From Nitrososphaerota archaeon (lineage in GTDB: Archaea; Thermoproteota; Nitrososphaeria; Nitrososphaerales; Gagatemarchaeaceae), in the NCBI GenBank assembly GCA_027886885.1, contig JAPCJP010000002.1, positions 1,285 to 65,284 of the forward strand: a stretch of DNA of 64,000 nt, given 5' to 3'. Under the pieces are notes generated by a model. It saw only the letters and a program-made list of their open reading frames with translations, did not search any database and had not been told where the DNA came from. Shown in pieces: positions 8,187 through 16,106 of the stretch (the stretch's first letter is position 1; each line of letters opens with the position of its first letter). A program made the position numbers and the translations under genes.

Positions 8187-9191
8187 TTGAAAATCGCCAT
8201 TGTTGGCGCAGGCGTAACCGGATCCTACCTGTTGAACCGACTTGACGGGCACCAGGTGGAGTGTTTCGAGATGCGCCCCGAGGAGAAGTGGTATACCGTG
8301 TGCGCGTGGGGGACCAGCGCTCCCTTCATCTCGGACCTCATCAAGAAGGCGGGTTTCAACTTCGACGATTACATCTTGCACAGGGGTAAGAATATGACCG
8401 TGGACTACGGGAGCGGCTCCTTCCAGATGCACCTCAAGGGCCTGGTGACCTATGACAAGCACCGGCTCTGCGAGGACATGCTCAAGGGTCATACCGTGCA
8501 CTGGGGGCAGCAGGTGAAGCAGCTGGACGGTAGGTTCGACGATTTCGACCTCGTCGTGGACGCGACCGGGATGCACCGGTCACTCCTGCCCAAGGTTCAC
8601 AACGACCTCTTGGTGCCGTGCGTCGAGTACCAGGTGAAGTCGGACAAGCTGCCCTACGACGACTTTTACATCCGGCCTTATTCCGGACTATCGGGCTACT
8701 GGTGGTATTTCCCGCTGGGGGATGGCACTGCCCATGTTGGCGCGGGAGAGGTGCACGGCCGCTACAAAGGTGAGTGCGAAGCGTTCATCAAGAAATACGA
8801 TTGTGAGGTCATCAGGAAGATCGGTAGGCCCGTCAGGGTGGTCGCACCGGCCTACTGCCAGCCGTTCACAGCCGGCAAGGTCGTCGGCGTCGGAGAGTCT
8901 ATCGGGACCGTATACCCGCTTCTCGGGGAGGGCATCATCCCGAGCATGCAGTGCGCCGACATCTTCGTGGAGAACATCCACGACATGGAAGCGTACTCCG
9001 AGGAGGTTCTGAAGCACTTTGACATCTACGCGAAGGTGTACAGGGTCATGAAGGCCAAGATTGACGGGAACTTCAGCTACTTCAGACAGTTCCCTGAAAT
9101 GTTCGCCATGTACCGCCACATGAAGTCGAACGAGAGAAGGTTCGGACTCGAGACGCGGCTCGGCGACATGATTACAGCCATGAGAGGTTAA
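8187..9191 (+). CDS. Geranylgeranyl reductase-like FAD-dependent oxidoreductase
   Basis: Protein of 334 aa starting at TTG 8187 with a GGGAGAG ribosome site. It has the N-terminal Rossmann dinucleotide motif MKIAIVGAGVTGSYLL, a mid-protein LVVDATGMHRSLLP, and VVGVGESIGTVYPLLGEGI, the FAD-contacting GD/GEA-type motif of the GGR/PHBH superfamily. Archaeal GGRs saturate isoprenoid chains of membrane lipids, but several paralogous groups have unknown substrates. It is followed 6 nt later by alaX. Confidence 0.72.
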   Translation: MKIAIVGAGVTGSYLLNRLDGHQVECFEMRPEEKWYTVCAWGTSAPFISDLIKKAGFNFDDYILHRGKNMTVDYGSGSFQMHLKGLVTYDKHRLCEDMLKGHTVHWGQQVKQLDGRFDDFDLVVDATGMHRSLLPKVHNDLLVPCVEYQVKSDKLPYDDFYIRPYSGLSGYWWYFPLGDGTAHVGAGEVHGRYKGECEAFIKKYDCEVIRKIGRPVRVVAPAYCQPFTAGKVVGVGESIGTVYPLLGEGIIPSMQCADIFVENIHDMEAYSEEVLKHFDIYAKVYRVMKAKIDGNFSYFRQFPEMFAMYRHMKSNERRFGLETRLGDMITAMRG

Positions 9192-9197
9192 GGGGCC

Positions 9198-9647
9198 TTG
9201 AGCACTGAGGAGGTCCGCACCCACTCAGCCCTTCACGTGCTCAAGGGCGCGGTGGTCAGGGCGTTCGGCCCCCGCAAGACCTTATCGACGCGGACATCCG
9301 GGACCAGCGGGACCCTCTCGGTCGAGTTCGACCGGACGCCGGGGGAGGAGGAGATTCAATCGATCGAACACCTTGCAAACCGGAAAATCGCGGAAAATTC
9401 GGAGGTGCTGCAGTTCGAGATGGAGAGGCAGGAGGCGGAGGGGCATTTCGGCCCCGCCATCTACGACGAACCTCCCGCGCCAGGAGCCACGCGTGTTTCT
9501 ATCCTGAGGATTCCCGAGTGGGAGGTCAGTTGCTGCGACCGGAAGCACATTGACACGACCGGAGAGTTGATACGGATTAGAATCGAGAAGACCAGGTACA
9601 ACGCCGGTGAGAGTCGGCTCGAGATCGACTTTCAGACGCCGGCCTGA
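9198..9647 (+). CDS. alaX: AlaX-type alanyl-tRNA editing protein
   Basis: Protein of 149 aa. The HSALHVLKGA motif (HxxxH) near residue 9 and CCDRKHIDTTGEL (CxxxH) near residue 112 supply the four zinc ligands of the AlaRS/ThrRS second additional domain. Free-standing AlaX hydrolyses mischarged Ser- or Gly-tRNA-Ala in trans. The size corresponds to a small AlaX without the N-terminal glycine-rich domain. The start TTG at 9198 lies 6 nt after the upstream flavoprotein, implying an operon. Confidence 0.85.
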   Translation: MSTEEVRTHSALHVLKGAVVRAFGPRKTLSTRTSGTSGTLSVEFDRTPGEEEIQSIEHLANRKIAENSEVLQFEMERQEAEGHFGPAIYDEPPAPGATRVSILRIPEWEVSCCDRKHIDTTGELIRIRIEKTRYNAGESRLEIDFQTPA

Positions 9648-9696
9648 GGAAAGCGGAGGGACAACTGTTAAAACATCCGCAAAAGGTTGCAGAAAC

Positions 9697-9805
9697 GGGC
9701 CCGTAGCTCAGTACGGACAGAGTGGCAGCCCCCTATCCTCTGGGAGGCAAGCTGTAGAGAGAATTCTACTCGCAGAGGTCGCCGGTTCAAATCCGGCCGG
9801 GCCCG
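9697..9805 (+). tRNA. tRNA-Arg(CCT), apparently with two introns
   Basis: Acceptor GGGCCCG/CGGGCCC with discriminator G. D-arm GCTC-AGTACGGACA-GAGT. T-arm GCCGG-TTCAAAT-CCGGC. The span is 109 nt. Taking GCAGC/GCTGT as anticodon stem leaves loop CCCCTA-A with anticodon CCT, a ~14-nt canonical intron (contains hairpin CCTC-TGG-GAGG) and a second ~20-nt insertion between the anticodon stem and the variable loop AGGTC. Removing both gives a 75-nt tRNA. Position 33 would be C rather than the near-universal U, so the exact splice points, and possibly the anticodon, are uncertain. Confidence 0.75.
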
Positions 9806-9862
9806 CCTAAGCACCTCCGTCTTCAACAGGAAGGAGGGCTAACCCTGCTTACCTGGATGAGT

Positions 9863-12826
9863 CTACTGGGCGAACAGCGACCATTTCTCCTGGATCTCCC
9901 GCAGCCAGGATTCGAGTATGTCCTCCAGCGCGCCCTGCGTCGCCTCGGGGTCGTCGAGTGGGGAGGGCAGCCTTCGGCTAAGGCCGGCGGCGTTGAGCAG
10001 CGCGTCCAGCCTATCCCGCATCCAGTCCGCTATTGTGTCTCTCAGCTCGTCAGCCTTCGTGTCCGGGTACTGGTCCCGGACCGCTTGCGGGAGCACAAAG
10101 CGCGCGCCGAAGGCGCAGTCGAAATTGACCTCCCTGAGAGCGCCAACCTCCTCCCTCGGCCCTTCGCAGCCCCACACCCAAGCCGCGGCCCAAAGTGAGT
10201 CGATGAACCCGTTACCCTCCCCCCCGTCGAACGCTCTGCCCTTCGTGATCACGCTACCCTCGACCCCTATCTTCACCTCCCGAAGCGCCGAGCAGGACCC
10301 GACGGCCCTCCTGACCTCGACATCCGAGAGCTGGAGCTTCCCGTTCGCATATTGGCCGGGCTTCTCCACTCCACCGCCCTTCACCTCGAGCTCCATCGAG
10401 GCAGTCGCTTCGATGCTCGCCGGTTTGCAGCTGCCGACGTTGAACTTGATGGACCCCTCCACCTCGACATCTACGTCCGCGTCTGCAAAGTACCACTTCC
10501 CCACGGTCTCGACGAGATACGGGACGACGAACTCGGCCATCTCTGCCTCGTACACGGGACCGAACTCCTCGAAGATCTCCACCGCCTTCTCCGCTCCCTC
10601 CTTCGTGAGGTTCGCCCCCTCGGCCGGAGTGACCGTCGTCTTCAGCTTCTGGATGAGCGCGTTGAGCTCGCCCAGCGCGTTCCGATAGGCAAGGTAATTC
10701 TTGGCGCCGCCGGACTCCACGATTCGCTTGGCGACCTCATCGAGGAGCTCGGTGAACCTCAGGAGGGCATCCAATCGTTCCAAGTACGCGAGCAGTCTCG
10801 CCCCGGGGTCCGACACCGTGGCGCTCGCCTTCACGGCAGCCAGCACGGCAGCGCTTATCGCGGTCCTGAAACCGGGGGCGGCCTCAACCTCTAGGTCAAT
10901 CTCTGTCTGACCGTCCATCCTCGCCTCTATCGGCACCCTGCCGGCGCCGCGAGCCGTCGCCTCGAGCATGCGCTGCTGGCCGTTGAACAAAATCAATGGC
11001 ACCGCTTCCTTCCCCTGTCCGATGATCCATACCTTCGCGCCCGCGTCGACACTCCCTCCCACCGCAGCTCCGTCGGAGGCCGCGACGGCGGTCCCCACCG
11101 CGTCCTGGTCCCAGTCCTCGTCCTTCCTGACGGTCTCCTCCATCCGTGCGACCAGGTCGCTGTTCTCGGTCGGGCTGATCACCCCTCGGTTCCACCAATA
11201 GTCCGACACGTCGACGTTCACCCTGAAGCGCGAGCTTATGTCCGAACTCTTCGCGTTGACGTCGCATCCCTCCTGTTTCTTCTGGGATGGGTGGCCTTGG
11301 GACATGACCGGCTGGTTGGGCGGGGACTTCATGTCAGGAGGCGGCGTCTTCGCGTCACCTCGCCTTCGTACGAGGATTAGAGCTCCGAAGGCAGCCAGGG
11401 CAACTACCACGATGGCCGCGTCGGGAAGGAGTCCGAGGTCGGTAGAGGTCGTCAAAGGCGATGTCGACGAGCCAGACGAGATGGCGGAGGTCGTACTTGG
11501 CGAAGGAGCGGAACTCGAGGAGGTTACGGAGCCTGCGGTCTCAGAGCTGCTCGAGGGCTGCGAGGTGGTCGCGGAGACCACCGTCGACGGAGAGGGGAGG
11601 CTCGAGGAGGACGAGGTCGTTGAACTGGGTGAGGACGAGGCCGGCTCGACGGGAGCGGTATTCACGACGCTGCTCCCTCCCCCCGCGCAGGTCAGAATGT
11701 CGTAGAGAGCAATACAATCATCCCAATATCCCACCTGAGGATAGCCTGATGCCTCAACCCAGGCAGAGGGCGATCCTGGGGCGGCCGTAGCGTAGAACAC
11801 GTCTCCCGTGCTGGCATTTCCGGTCGTGTCGCCTGCCACGCAGATGATGTCCGCCGAGTAAGGGACGCAGGAGGTTCCATGGACGGGCACGCCCCCAATG
11901 CCGCTGGAACCGGAGCTAGCACCATAATCGACGGTCTCTGTCCAGGCCCCGACGCCCGACGAGTTCACCGCGGCATAGAACACATCGCTGACGGGTTCGG
12001 ACGAGACCGTCCCCCCGACGCAATAGATGTAGCCCGATTCGTCCGCGCAGGCATTCGAGCCTATCGCCACTCCTCCTGCTCCGGAGCTTCCCGTCGCAGC
12101 TCCGTAGTCCGTGGTCTCCGTCCAGGGTCCGAGCCCGTTAGCGGTCAGCTGGGCGAAGAAGACCTTCGAGGTCCCAGAATCGCCGCCTGTGCAGTAGGCA
12201 TAGCCGCCATCTGCGACGCAAGCGAGCTGGTCCGTCGCTATTCCCCCGTCTCCTGCATACCCGGAGTCGGCCCCGTAATCAGTGGTTGGTATCCACGGGC
12301 CGACCCCGCTCGAGGAGAGTCGGGCGTAAAACGACTTGCTCGTGAAGGACGGGGAGGTCGAAGTGCTCCCGCCAAAGCAGTAGATGTAACCGTCGGACTG
12401 GACGCATGAAGGCCACTCGACGCCTATCCCTCCTGCCCCAGAGGTGTCGGAGAGAGCCCCGTAGTCCGTCGTCTCATTCCATGCCCCCACGGTGCCCGAA
12501 ATCGAGACCGGCGCGTAGTAGACGTTGCTGACGTCGGTCCCCGTGCCGGAGTCCTGGCCTCCGACACAGTAGACAGAGCCGTTGTAGGCTATGCACGACT
12601 GTCCGAGGACCGCGATGCCTCCAGACCCATTCGCTCCGGATGAAGCCCCGTAATCGGTCTGCTCGGTCCACGGGCCGACCCCGCCCACGGGACCTTGGGC
12701 TCGGGCCTTCTGGGGCGACGACACCACGAGGACGCCGGACAACGTGAGGAAAAGCACGAAGGTAACGATGACCGATGCCGGTCGACCTGTTCCGCCCACA
12801 TTGCGGACGTGGCTCCCAAAATACAT
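9863..12826 (-). CDS. Large surface protein with kelch-like repeats, Ser/Thr stalk, TM segment and 500-aa C-terminal region
   Basis: Protein of 987 aa. Residues 1-45 form a signal/anchor. About six repeats of ~55-60 residues follow (to ~385), each built around PWTETTDYGA-type and YCVGG-type motifs, resembling kelch or galactose-oxidase propeller blades. A Ser/Thr/Pro tract (about 390-460) precedes a hydrophobic segment (about 465-487) ending in RRRGD. The C-terminal ~490 residues contain a helical middle (DALLRFTELLDEVAKRIVE) and beta-rich stretches that I do not recognise. By the positive-inside rule this part would be cytoplasmic. Confidence 0.7.
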   Translation of the reverse strand: MYFGSHVRNVGGTGRPASVIVTFVLFLTLSGVLVVSSPQKARAQGPVGGVGPWTEQTDYGASSGANGSGGIAVLGQSCIAYNGSVYCVGGQDSGTGTDVSNVYYAPVSISGTVGAWNETTDYGALSDTSGAGGIGVEWPSCVQSDGYIYCFGGSTSTSPSFTSKSFYARLSSSGVGPWIPTTDYGADSGYAGDGGIATDQLACVADGGYAYCTGGDSGTSKVFFAQLTANGLGPWTETTDYGAATGSSGAGGVAIGSNACADESGYIYCVGGTVSSEPVSDVFYAAVNSSGVGAWTETVDYGASSGSSGIGGVPVHGTSCVPYSADIICVAGDTTGNASTGDVFYATAAPGSPSAWVEASGYPQVGYWDDCIALYDILTCAGGGSSVVNTAPVEPASSSPSSTTSSSSSLPSPSTVVSATTSQPSSSSETAGSVTSSSSAPSPSTTSAISSGSSTSPLTTSTDLGLLPDAAIVVVALAAFGALILVRRRGDAKTPPPDMKSPPNQPVMSQGHPSQKKQEGCDVNAKSSDISSRFRVNVDVSDYWWNRGVISPTENSDLVARMEETVRKDEDWDQDAVGTAVAASDGAAVGGSVDAGAKVWIIGQGKEAVPLILFNGQQRMLEATARGAGRVPIEARMDGQTEIDLEVEAAPGFRTAISAAVLAAVKASATVSDPGARLLAYLERLDALLRFTELLDEVAKRIVESGGAKNYLAYRNALGELNALIQKLKTTVTPAEGANLTKEGAEKAVEIFEEFGPVYEAEMAEFVVPYLVETVGKWYFADADVDVEVEGSIKFNVGSCKPASIEATASMELEVKGGGVEKPGQYANGKLQLSDVEVRRAVGSCSALREVKIGVEGSVITKGRAFDGGEGNGFIDSLWAAAWVWGCEGPREEVGALREVNFDCAFGARFVLPQAVRDQYPDTKADELRDTIADWMRDRLDALLNAAGLSRRLPSPLDDPEATQGALEDILESWLREIQEKWSLFAQ

Positions 12827-12851
12827 AAAAATTCGCGAAATTTTCCCGCAG

Positions 12852-13604
12852 TTAGCTGCCGCGCTTCTTGCTCAGGCCGAGTATCCTGGTGACCATCTTT
12901 CCGTGCTTTGCCTCGTCGGTGTCTATCCACTCTAGAAGGATTCTCGCCACAGGGTGCGCTACATCGATGGTCTTCCTCAGGCTCTCTTCGTTCGCCGAGT
13001 CCTCGATGGACAGCATGCTCTCAAGGAGTTCATGCCTCGGAAGTTCGAAGCTGGACTCGTTACCTGCCTCGAGCCAGGAGATTATCTGCGAGACCACGTC
13101 TCCATGTCTGATGCTGTCCGAGGCTATCATCCTGAGGAGCAACTTCGTGTAGTCGTCGCCGGTCCGGTTGGCTAGCTCGAGATATTTCTCTGCGGCCGAA
13201 AGCTCGAGCCGGAGTCTCTTCCTCAACAGCTCAAGCGATTCCCTTCGTCTGGGTTCGACCTGGTGCGTCTGCTGTATCTTACCGACGGAGCGACCCGTGT
13301 TCATTATCATCACCTGGCGTACAGCCTCCAGTAGCTCCACCGTCTCTAAGCCGCCAAGGCCGGAGCGGATTCTTCGGGTGAGCTTCTCCACCAATGGGTC
13401 GACCATTTCATCCACGTTGGAGACATCACTGGCACCTGCGCCTCTCTTCTTGTTCAGGTACTGTGTGACGGCAGCCGGGGTGACGTTGAGAGCGGAAGCT
13501 ATCTCCTTCACGCGGAAACCTTGGTCCGCGAGCTTCTGGGCCAGGTTCGCCCTTATGATCGGTATGAGCCGCTCCTCGCTCCGGATGTCAGTGCCCCTTG
13601 GCAT
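12852..13604 (-). CDS. HTH transcriptional regulator fused to a ferritin-like (di-iron type) domain
   Basis: Protein of 250 aa. Residues 10-55 form a helix-turn-helix (LAQKLADQGFRVKEIASALN, then VTPAAVTQYLNKK). From about residue 128 there are four long helices of ferritin-like type: ELSAAEKYLELANRTGDD, then a helix with DSIRHGD, then SIEDSANEE, then LLEWIDTDEAKHGKM. The spaced Glu/Asp and (D/E)xxH residues match metal ligands of rubrerythrin-type four-helix bundles. A metal- or redox-sensing repressor/activator is inferred. It is divergent from a ZIP-like transporter, with a 16-bp inverted repeat between them. Confidence 0.78.
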   Translation of the reverse strand: MPRGTDIRSEERLIPIIRANLAQKLADQGFRVKEIASALNVTPAAVTQYLNKKRGAGASDVSNVDEMVDPLVEKLTRRIRSGLGGLETVELLEAVRQVMIMNTGRSVGKIQQTHQVEPRRRESLELLRKRLRLELSAAEKYLELANRTGDDYTKLLLRMIASDSIRHGDVVSQIISWLEAGNESSFELPRHELLESMLSIEDSANEESLRKTIDVAHPVARILLEWIDTDEAKHGKMVTRILGLSKKRGS

Positions 13605-13642
13605 GGCCCCGGGAGTAGCCTAACGGCTTATTTGCATTGTGT

Positions 13643-13681
13643 TAATCACACTGTTAACAAAACTAGTTAACATCGTGATTA
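13643..13681. promoter_or_regulatory. Long inverted repeat, candidate operator between regulator and ZIP gene
   Basis: Arms 13643-13658 (TAATCACACTGTTAAC) and 13666-13681 match as reverse complements at 14 of 16 positions, separated by 7 nt. A smaller palindrome TGTG-TTAAT-CACA overlaps the left arm (13638-13650). The right arm abuts the TATA-like TTATTAAATATC upstream of the ZIP gene, and the left arm is close to the regulator's promoter. It is well placed for control of both genes. Confidence 0.65.
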
Positions 13682-13712
13682 TTAAATATCACATTGGTTA
13701 TAGGATGTCCCA

Positions 13713-14465
13713 ATGCTTGGAATCGGGGAGACCCTGCTCTTCTCCGCGGTCATGGGCTTCTCCATCTTCCTGTCGCTCCCCATCGTCCTAAACAAGAGGA
13801 CCGGAGAGATGAGGACCAAGCTCTTCAATGCAATCGCAATAGGGATCCTCATCTTTCTGGTGGCCGACGTCTTCGCGGACACGGCTACGGTACTGTACAG
13901 TGGCTCGAGCCTCTACGGCTATGGGTCCTCCCCATACTACGACGCGGTCTTCGCAACATTCCTGGCGGCTGGTTTCTTGGTACTCTTCCTGGCTGAGAAC
14001 CGGTCGAGGAAGGGGCTGAGCGCAGCCCAACTGGCGCTGATAATCGCTCTGGGCATCGGATTTCAGAACCTGACGGAAGGACTACTCTTCGGCTCGCTGG
14101 GAGCGGTGATCGGTCTAGGCGGCGCGGCTCTGGTGGTCTTGGTGGGGTTCATCTTCCAGAACGTGACCGAGGGCTTTCCCATCACGTCGCCGTTTTTCGG
14201 ACAGCTCGACAAGAAGACCGGTGTGATCATACTGCTGCTGCTCATCGGGGGGGCGCCCACCATCATCGGCGGGGCGATTGGCTTCTACTACAGCTCCGAT
14301 GTCTTCGACATGGTATTTGACGGTCTCGCCATAGGCGCCATGACCTACGTGATCCTACCCATGCTGAAGAACGCGTTCAAGGACATGGACTACGCCAAAC
14401 AGCGGATGGTCTACCTTGGCGTCTTCCTGGGGTTCATGCTCGGCTTCCTGGTCAACCTCATCTGA
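13713..14465 (+). CDS. ZIP-family metal transporter-like membrane protein
   Basis: Protein of 250 aa with about eight hydrophobic segments. The two ZIP signature helices are recognisable as GIGFQNLTEGLLFG (near residue 111) and FIFQNVTEGFPIT (near residue 147). The usual HN of the HNxxEG motif is QN in both, so metal selectivity may differ from classic zinc transporters. The start at 13713 lies about 25-30 nt after a TATA box (leaderless). Its divergent HTH-ferritin-like neighbour suggests iron or another divalent metal. Direction and substrate are inferred. Confidence 0.8.
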   Translation: MLGIGETLLFSAVMGFSIFLSLPIVLNKRTGEMRTKLFNAIAIGILIFLVADVFADTATVLYSGSSLYGYGSSPYYDAVFATFLAAGFLVLFLAENRSRKGLSAAQLALIIALGIGFQNLTEGLLFGSLGAVIGLGGAALVVLVGFIFQNVTEGFPITSPFFGQLDKKTGVIILLLLIGGAPTIIGGAIGFYYSSDVFDMVFDGLAIGAMTYVILPMLKNAFKDMDYAKQRMVYLGVFLGFMLGFLVNLI

Positions 14466-14502
14466 AAGGCTTTATAGTTGAGAGAATCAATTTCCGCTTC
14501 GA

Positions 14503-15198
14503 ATGAGCGCGGGTCGTTCGAGCGCGGGAAATTCCGACCTTCTAGATGACGAGAATCTTGACGCGGTTCTGCTGGCGATAGAGAACCCGGTCAGAAGGAA
14601 GATCATCAGGAGGCTCAGCAAGGAGTCCGGATACCAGCTCCAGATGTCCAGGGAGCTTGGGTTCAGCCAGCAGCTCGTCGCAAAGCACCTTGACGCGATG
14701 GAAGGTTCGGGATTAGTCTCATCGATGATGGAGGAGAGCCCCCACGGGCCGAAGCGCAAGGAGTATCTCCTGAACAAGGGCATTTCCCTGAGCCTGGATT
14801 TTGCGCCCAACCTCTTCAGGGCGAGAGTTTATGCCTATGATTATCCGGTGACTGAGTCCTCCCAGGACTCAAACGACTTCTTCCGGACGCTGGGGAATGT
14901 AGTCGAGCACCCACAGGCGAGCGGCAAGATGCGCCCTCTGGGCTCTCTCATTTCAGAGATCGACAAGAGGATGGCCACCATGGAGGACGAGAGGTCCGTG
15001 CTGCTTTACATCAGGCACCTGGCCATGACGGAGGTTGCCAAGGCCATCAGCGGGATGCCCATAACCTGGGACGAGAAGAAGGCTCTCTACCAGCTCATCA
15101 ACGAGAGAGAGACCTCGGTCGAGGGAATCTCAAAGTCCCTCAAGTTGAGGGAGGACTGGGTCCGGACCATCATCGCTAACCTCCAAAGCAACCTCTAG
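14503..15198 (+). CDS. ArsR-like winged-helix transcriptional regulator
   Basis: Protein of 231 aa. A winged helix lies at about residues 18-90 (AIENPVRRKIIRRLSKESGY, QMSRELGFSQQLVAKHLDAMEGSGLV, then a wing GPKRKEYLLNKG). A C-terminal helical region follows, ending in a second HTH-like helix pair (VEGISKSLKLREDWVRTIIANL). This layout is common in archaeal ArsR-related regulators. A TATA-like CTTTATAGTTG is at about 14469-14479. The inducer is unknown. Confidence 0.85.
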   Translation: MSAGRSSAGNSDLLDDENLDAVLLAIENPVRRKIIRRLSKESGYQLQMSRELGFSQQLVAKHLDAMEGSGLVSSMMEESPHGPKRKEYLLNKGISLSLDFAPNLFRARVYAYDYPVTESSQDSNDFFRTLGNVVEHPQASGKMRPLGSLISEIDKRMATMEDERSVLLYIRHLAMTEVAKAISGMPITWDEKKALYQLINERETSVEGISKSLKLREDWVRTIIANLQSNL

Positions 15199-15202
15199 AT
15201 TC

Positions 15203-15237
15203 GAAAAAAGAAAAGCGGGGGGATTTTGCAATCCCCT
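15203..15237 (-). terminator. Hairpin plus T-tract terminator of the 57-aa gene
   Basis: Reading the minus strand after the stop at 15252, GGGGATT-GCAA-AATCCCC forms a 7-bp stem, followed by CCGC and then TTTTCTTTTTT. It lies in the 53-nt gap between convergent genes and could also halt the plus-strand regulator transcript weakly. Confidence 0.65.
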
Positions 15238-15251
15238 ACGGGGCCGTGTTC

Positions 15252-15425
15252 TTAGGCTACTGCTTGGAACGTCGTCTGAGGAACGCCGAGTTGAGTCTGA
15301 AGTGTCCGGATTCTTTCCGCATATTCCTTCATGCGGACTGAATCGTTCTGGACCTTGGCGATCTTGTATGCCTTCCATGCCTTCCTAAGGGCTCCCCATG
15401 TTTGTCCGGTGGTGTAGGTACTCAT
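15252..15425 (-). CDS. Small basic protein, 57 aa
   Basis: An ATG at 15425 opens a 57-codon frame starting MSTYTTGQTWGALRKAWKAY and containing RMKEYAERIRTLQTQLGV. It is mostly helical, Lys/Arg-rich and has no Cys. The frame ends at 15252 and is followed directly by a strong hairpin/T-tract terminator, which supports a real, possibly abundant, transcript. I recognise no family. Confidence 0.6.
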   Translation of the reverse strand: MSTYTTGQTWGALRKAWKAYKIAKVQNDSVRMKEYAERIRTLQTQLGVPQTTFQAVA

Positions 15426-15508
15426 CTTGATTACCTAGGTTCTGAGAGCAGGCCAAGGATATTTTGGAAACTGAGTCTACAGAACTTGAGCAGTTGATGC
15501 TAAGCGTT

Positions 15509-16045
15509 TCAACCTGCTGCGGGAGTTTGGGAGGGCGCTTCCGGGCGGGCATCGGCCGGGACTGGTGCGTCTGAGGACGGTTCAGGGGCTACGGCCGTCG
15601 GAGAGGCATCACTCTGCGCAGGTTGTACCTCCGTGACCTCGACGTGGTCGGCCGGCTTCTCTGAAGCCTTTGCCACTATGTCCGCCTGAATCTGGTCTCG
15701 CGTCTTACCCCTTGTGGAAATCGAGAGCTTCTTGGCCATGTCGATAAGTTGAGCGTCGTCCATGGGTGGCGCGACGGGGGCCGGCGGTTGTTGAGCGGCA
15801 GCCTCCGCTTGGGTAGGGTCGGCGCCGAAACCCGTCAGGGTTCCCATAATGCTGTCTATGTTCCCAGTGCCGGCTGCGTTGGTCAGCTCGCGGGTGATGC
15901 CTTGAAACTGCTTGGTGTAGTTGTCGATCTCGCGTCTGGCGTTTCCGATCGTCTTTGCAATCTGGGGGACCCTCTCGGGTCCGTAGATGAAGATCGCGAT
16001 GCCCATAACCGCGATGATACCCCACTCGAGAATGTCCAGGGCCAT
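15509..16045 (-). CDS. tatA: TatA/TatB-type twin-arginine translocase component
   Basis: Protein of 178 aa. The single N-terminal TM helix (residues 6-22, LEWGIIAVMGIAIFIYGPERVPQ) with the GPE/RVP hinge is followed by an amphipathic helix (IAKTIGNARREIDNYTKQFQ). This is the TatA/TatB signature. A long Ala/Pro-rich tail (from about residue 80) is presumably cytoplasmic and disordered. It would form the pore or receptor of the Tat pathway for folded proteins. No TatC is in the window. A TATA-like CATTTATTTAAGG lies upstream. Confidence 0.88.
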   Translation of the reverse strand: MALDILEWGIIAVMGIAIFIYGPERVPQIAKTIGNARREIDNYTKQFQGITRELTNAAGTGNIDSIMGTLTGFGADPTQAEAAAQQPPAPVAPPMDDAQLIDMAKKLSISTRGKTRDQIQADIVAKASEKPADHVEVTEVQPAQSDASPTAVAPEPSSDAPVPADARPEAPSQTPAAG

Positions 16046-16106
16046 TGAGCCTCTGGCGAAGGCCCGATTCCATTTATTTAAGGCTTAGAGCACAAGGTTC
16101 TGACCA

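Noticed and set aside
8094-8576. N-terminal extension of citrate synthase
   Set aside because: It overlaps the divergent flavoprotein, and the added sequence is antisense-like. The family start matches 8093.
9607-9810. Open frame covering the tRNA-Arg gene
   Set aside because: It overlaps both alaX and the structured RNA. The translation is the tRNA in another guise.
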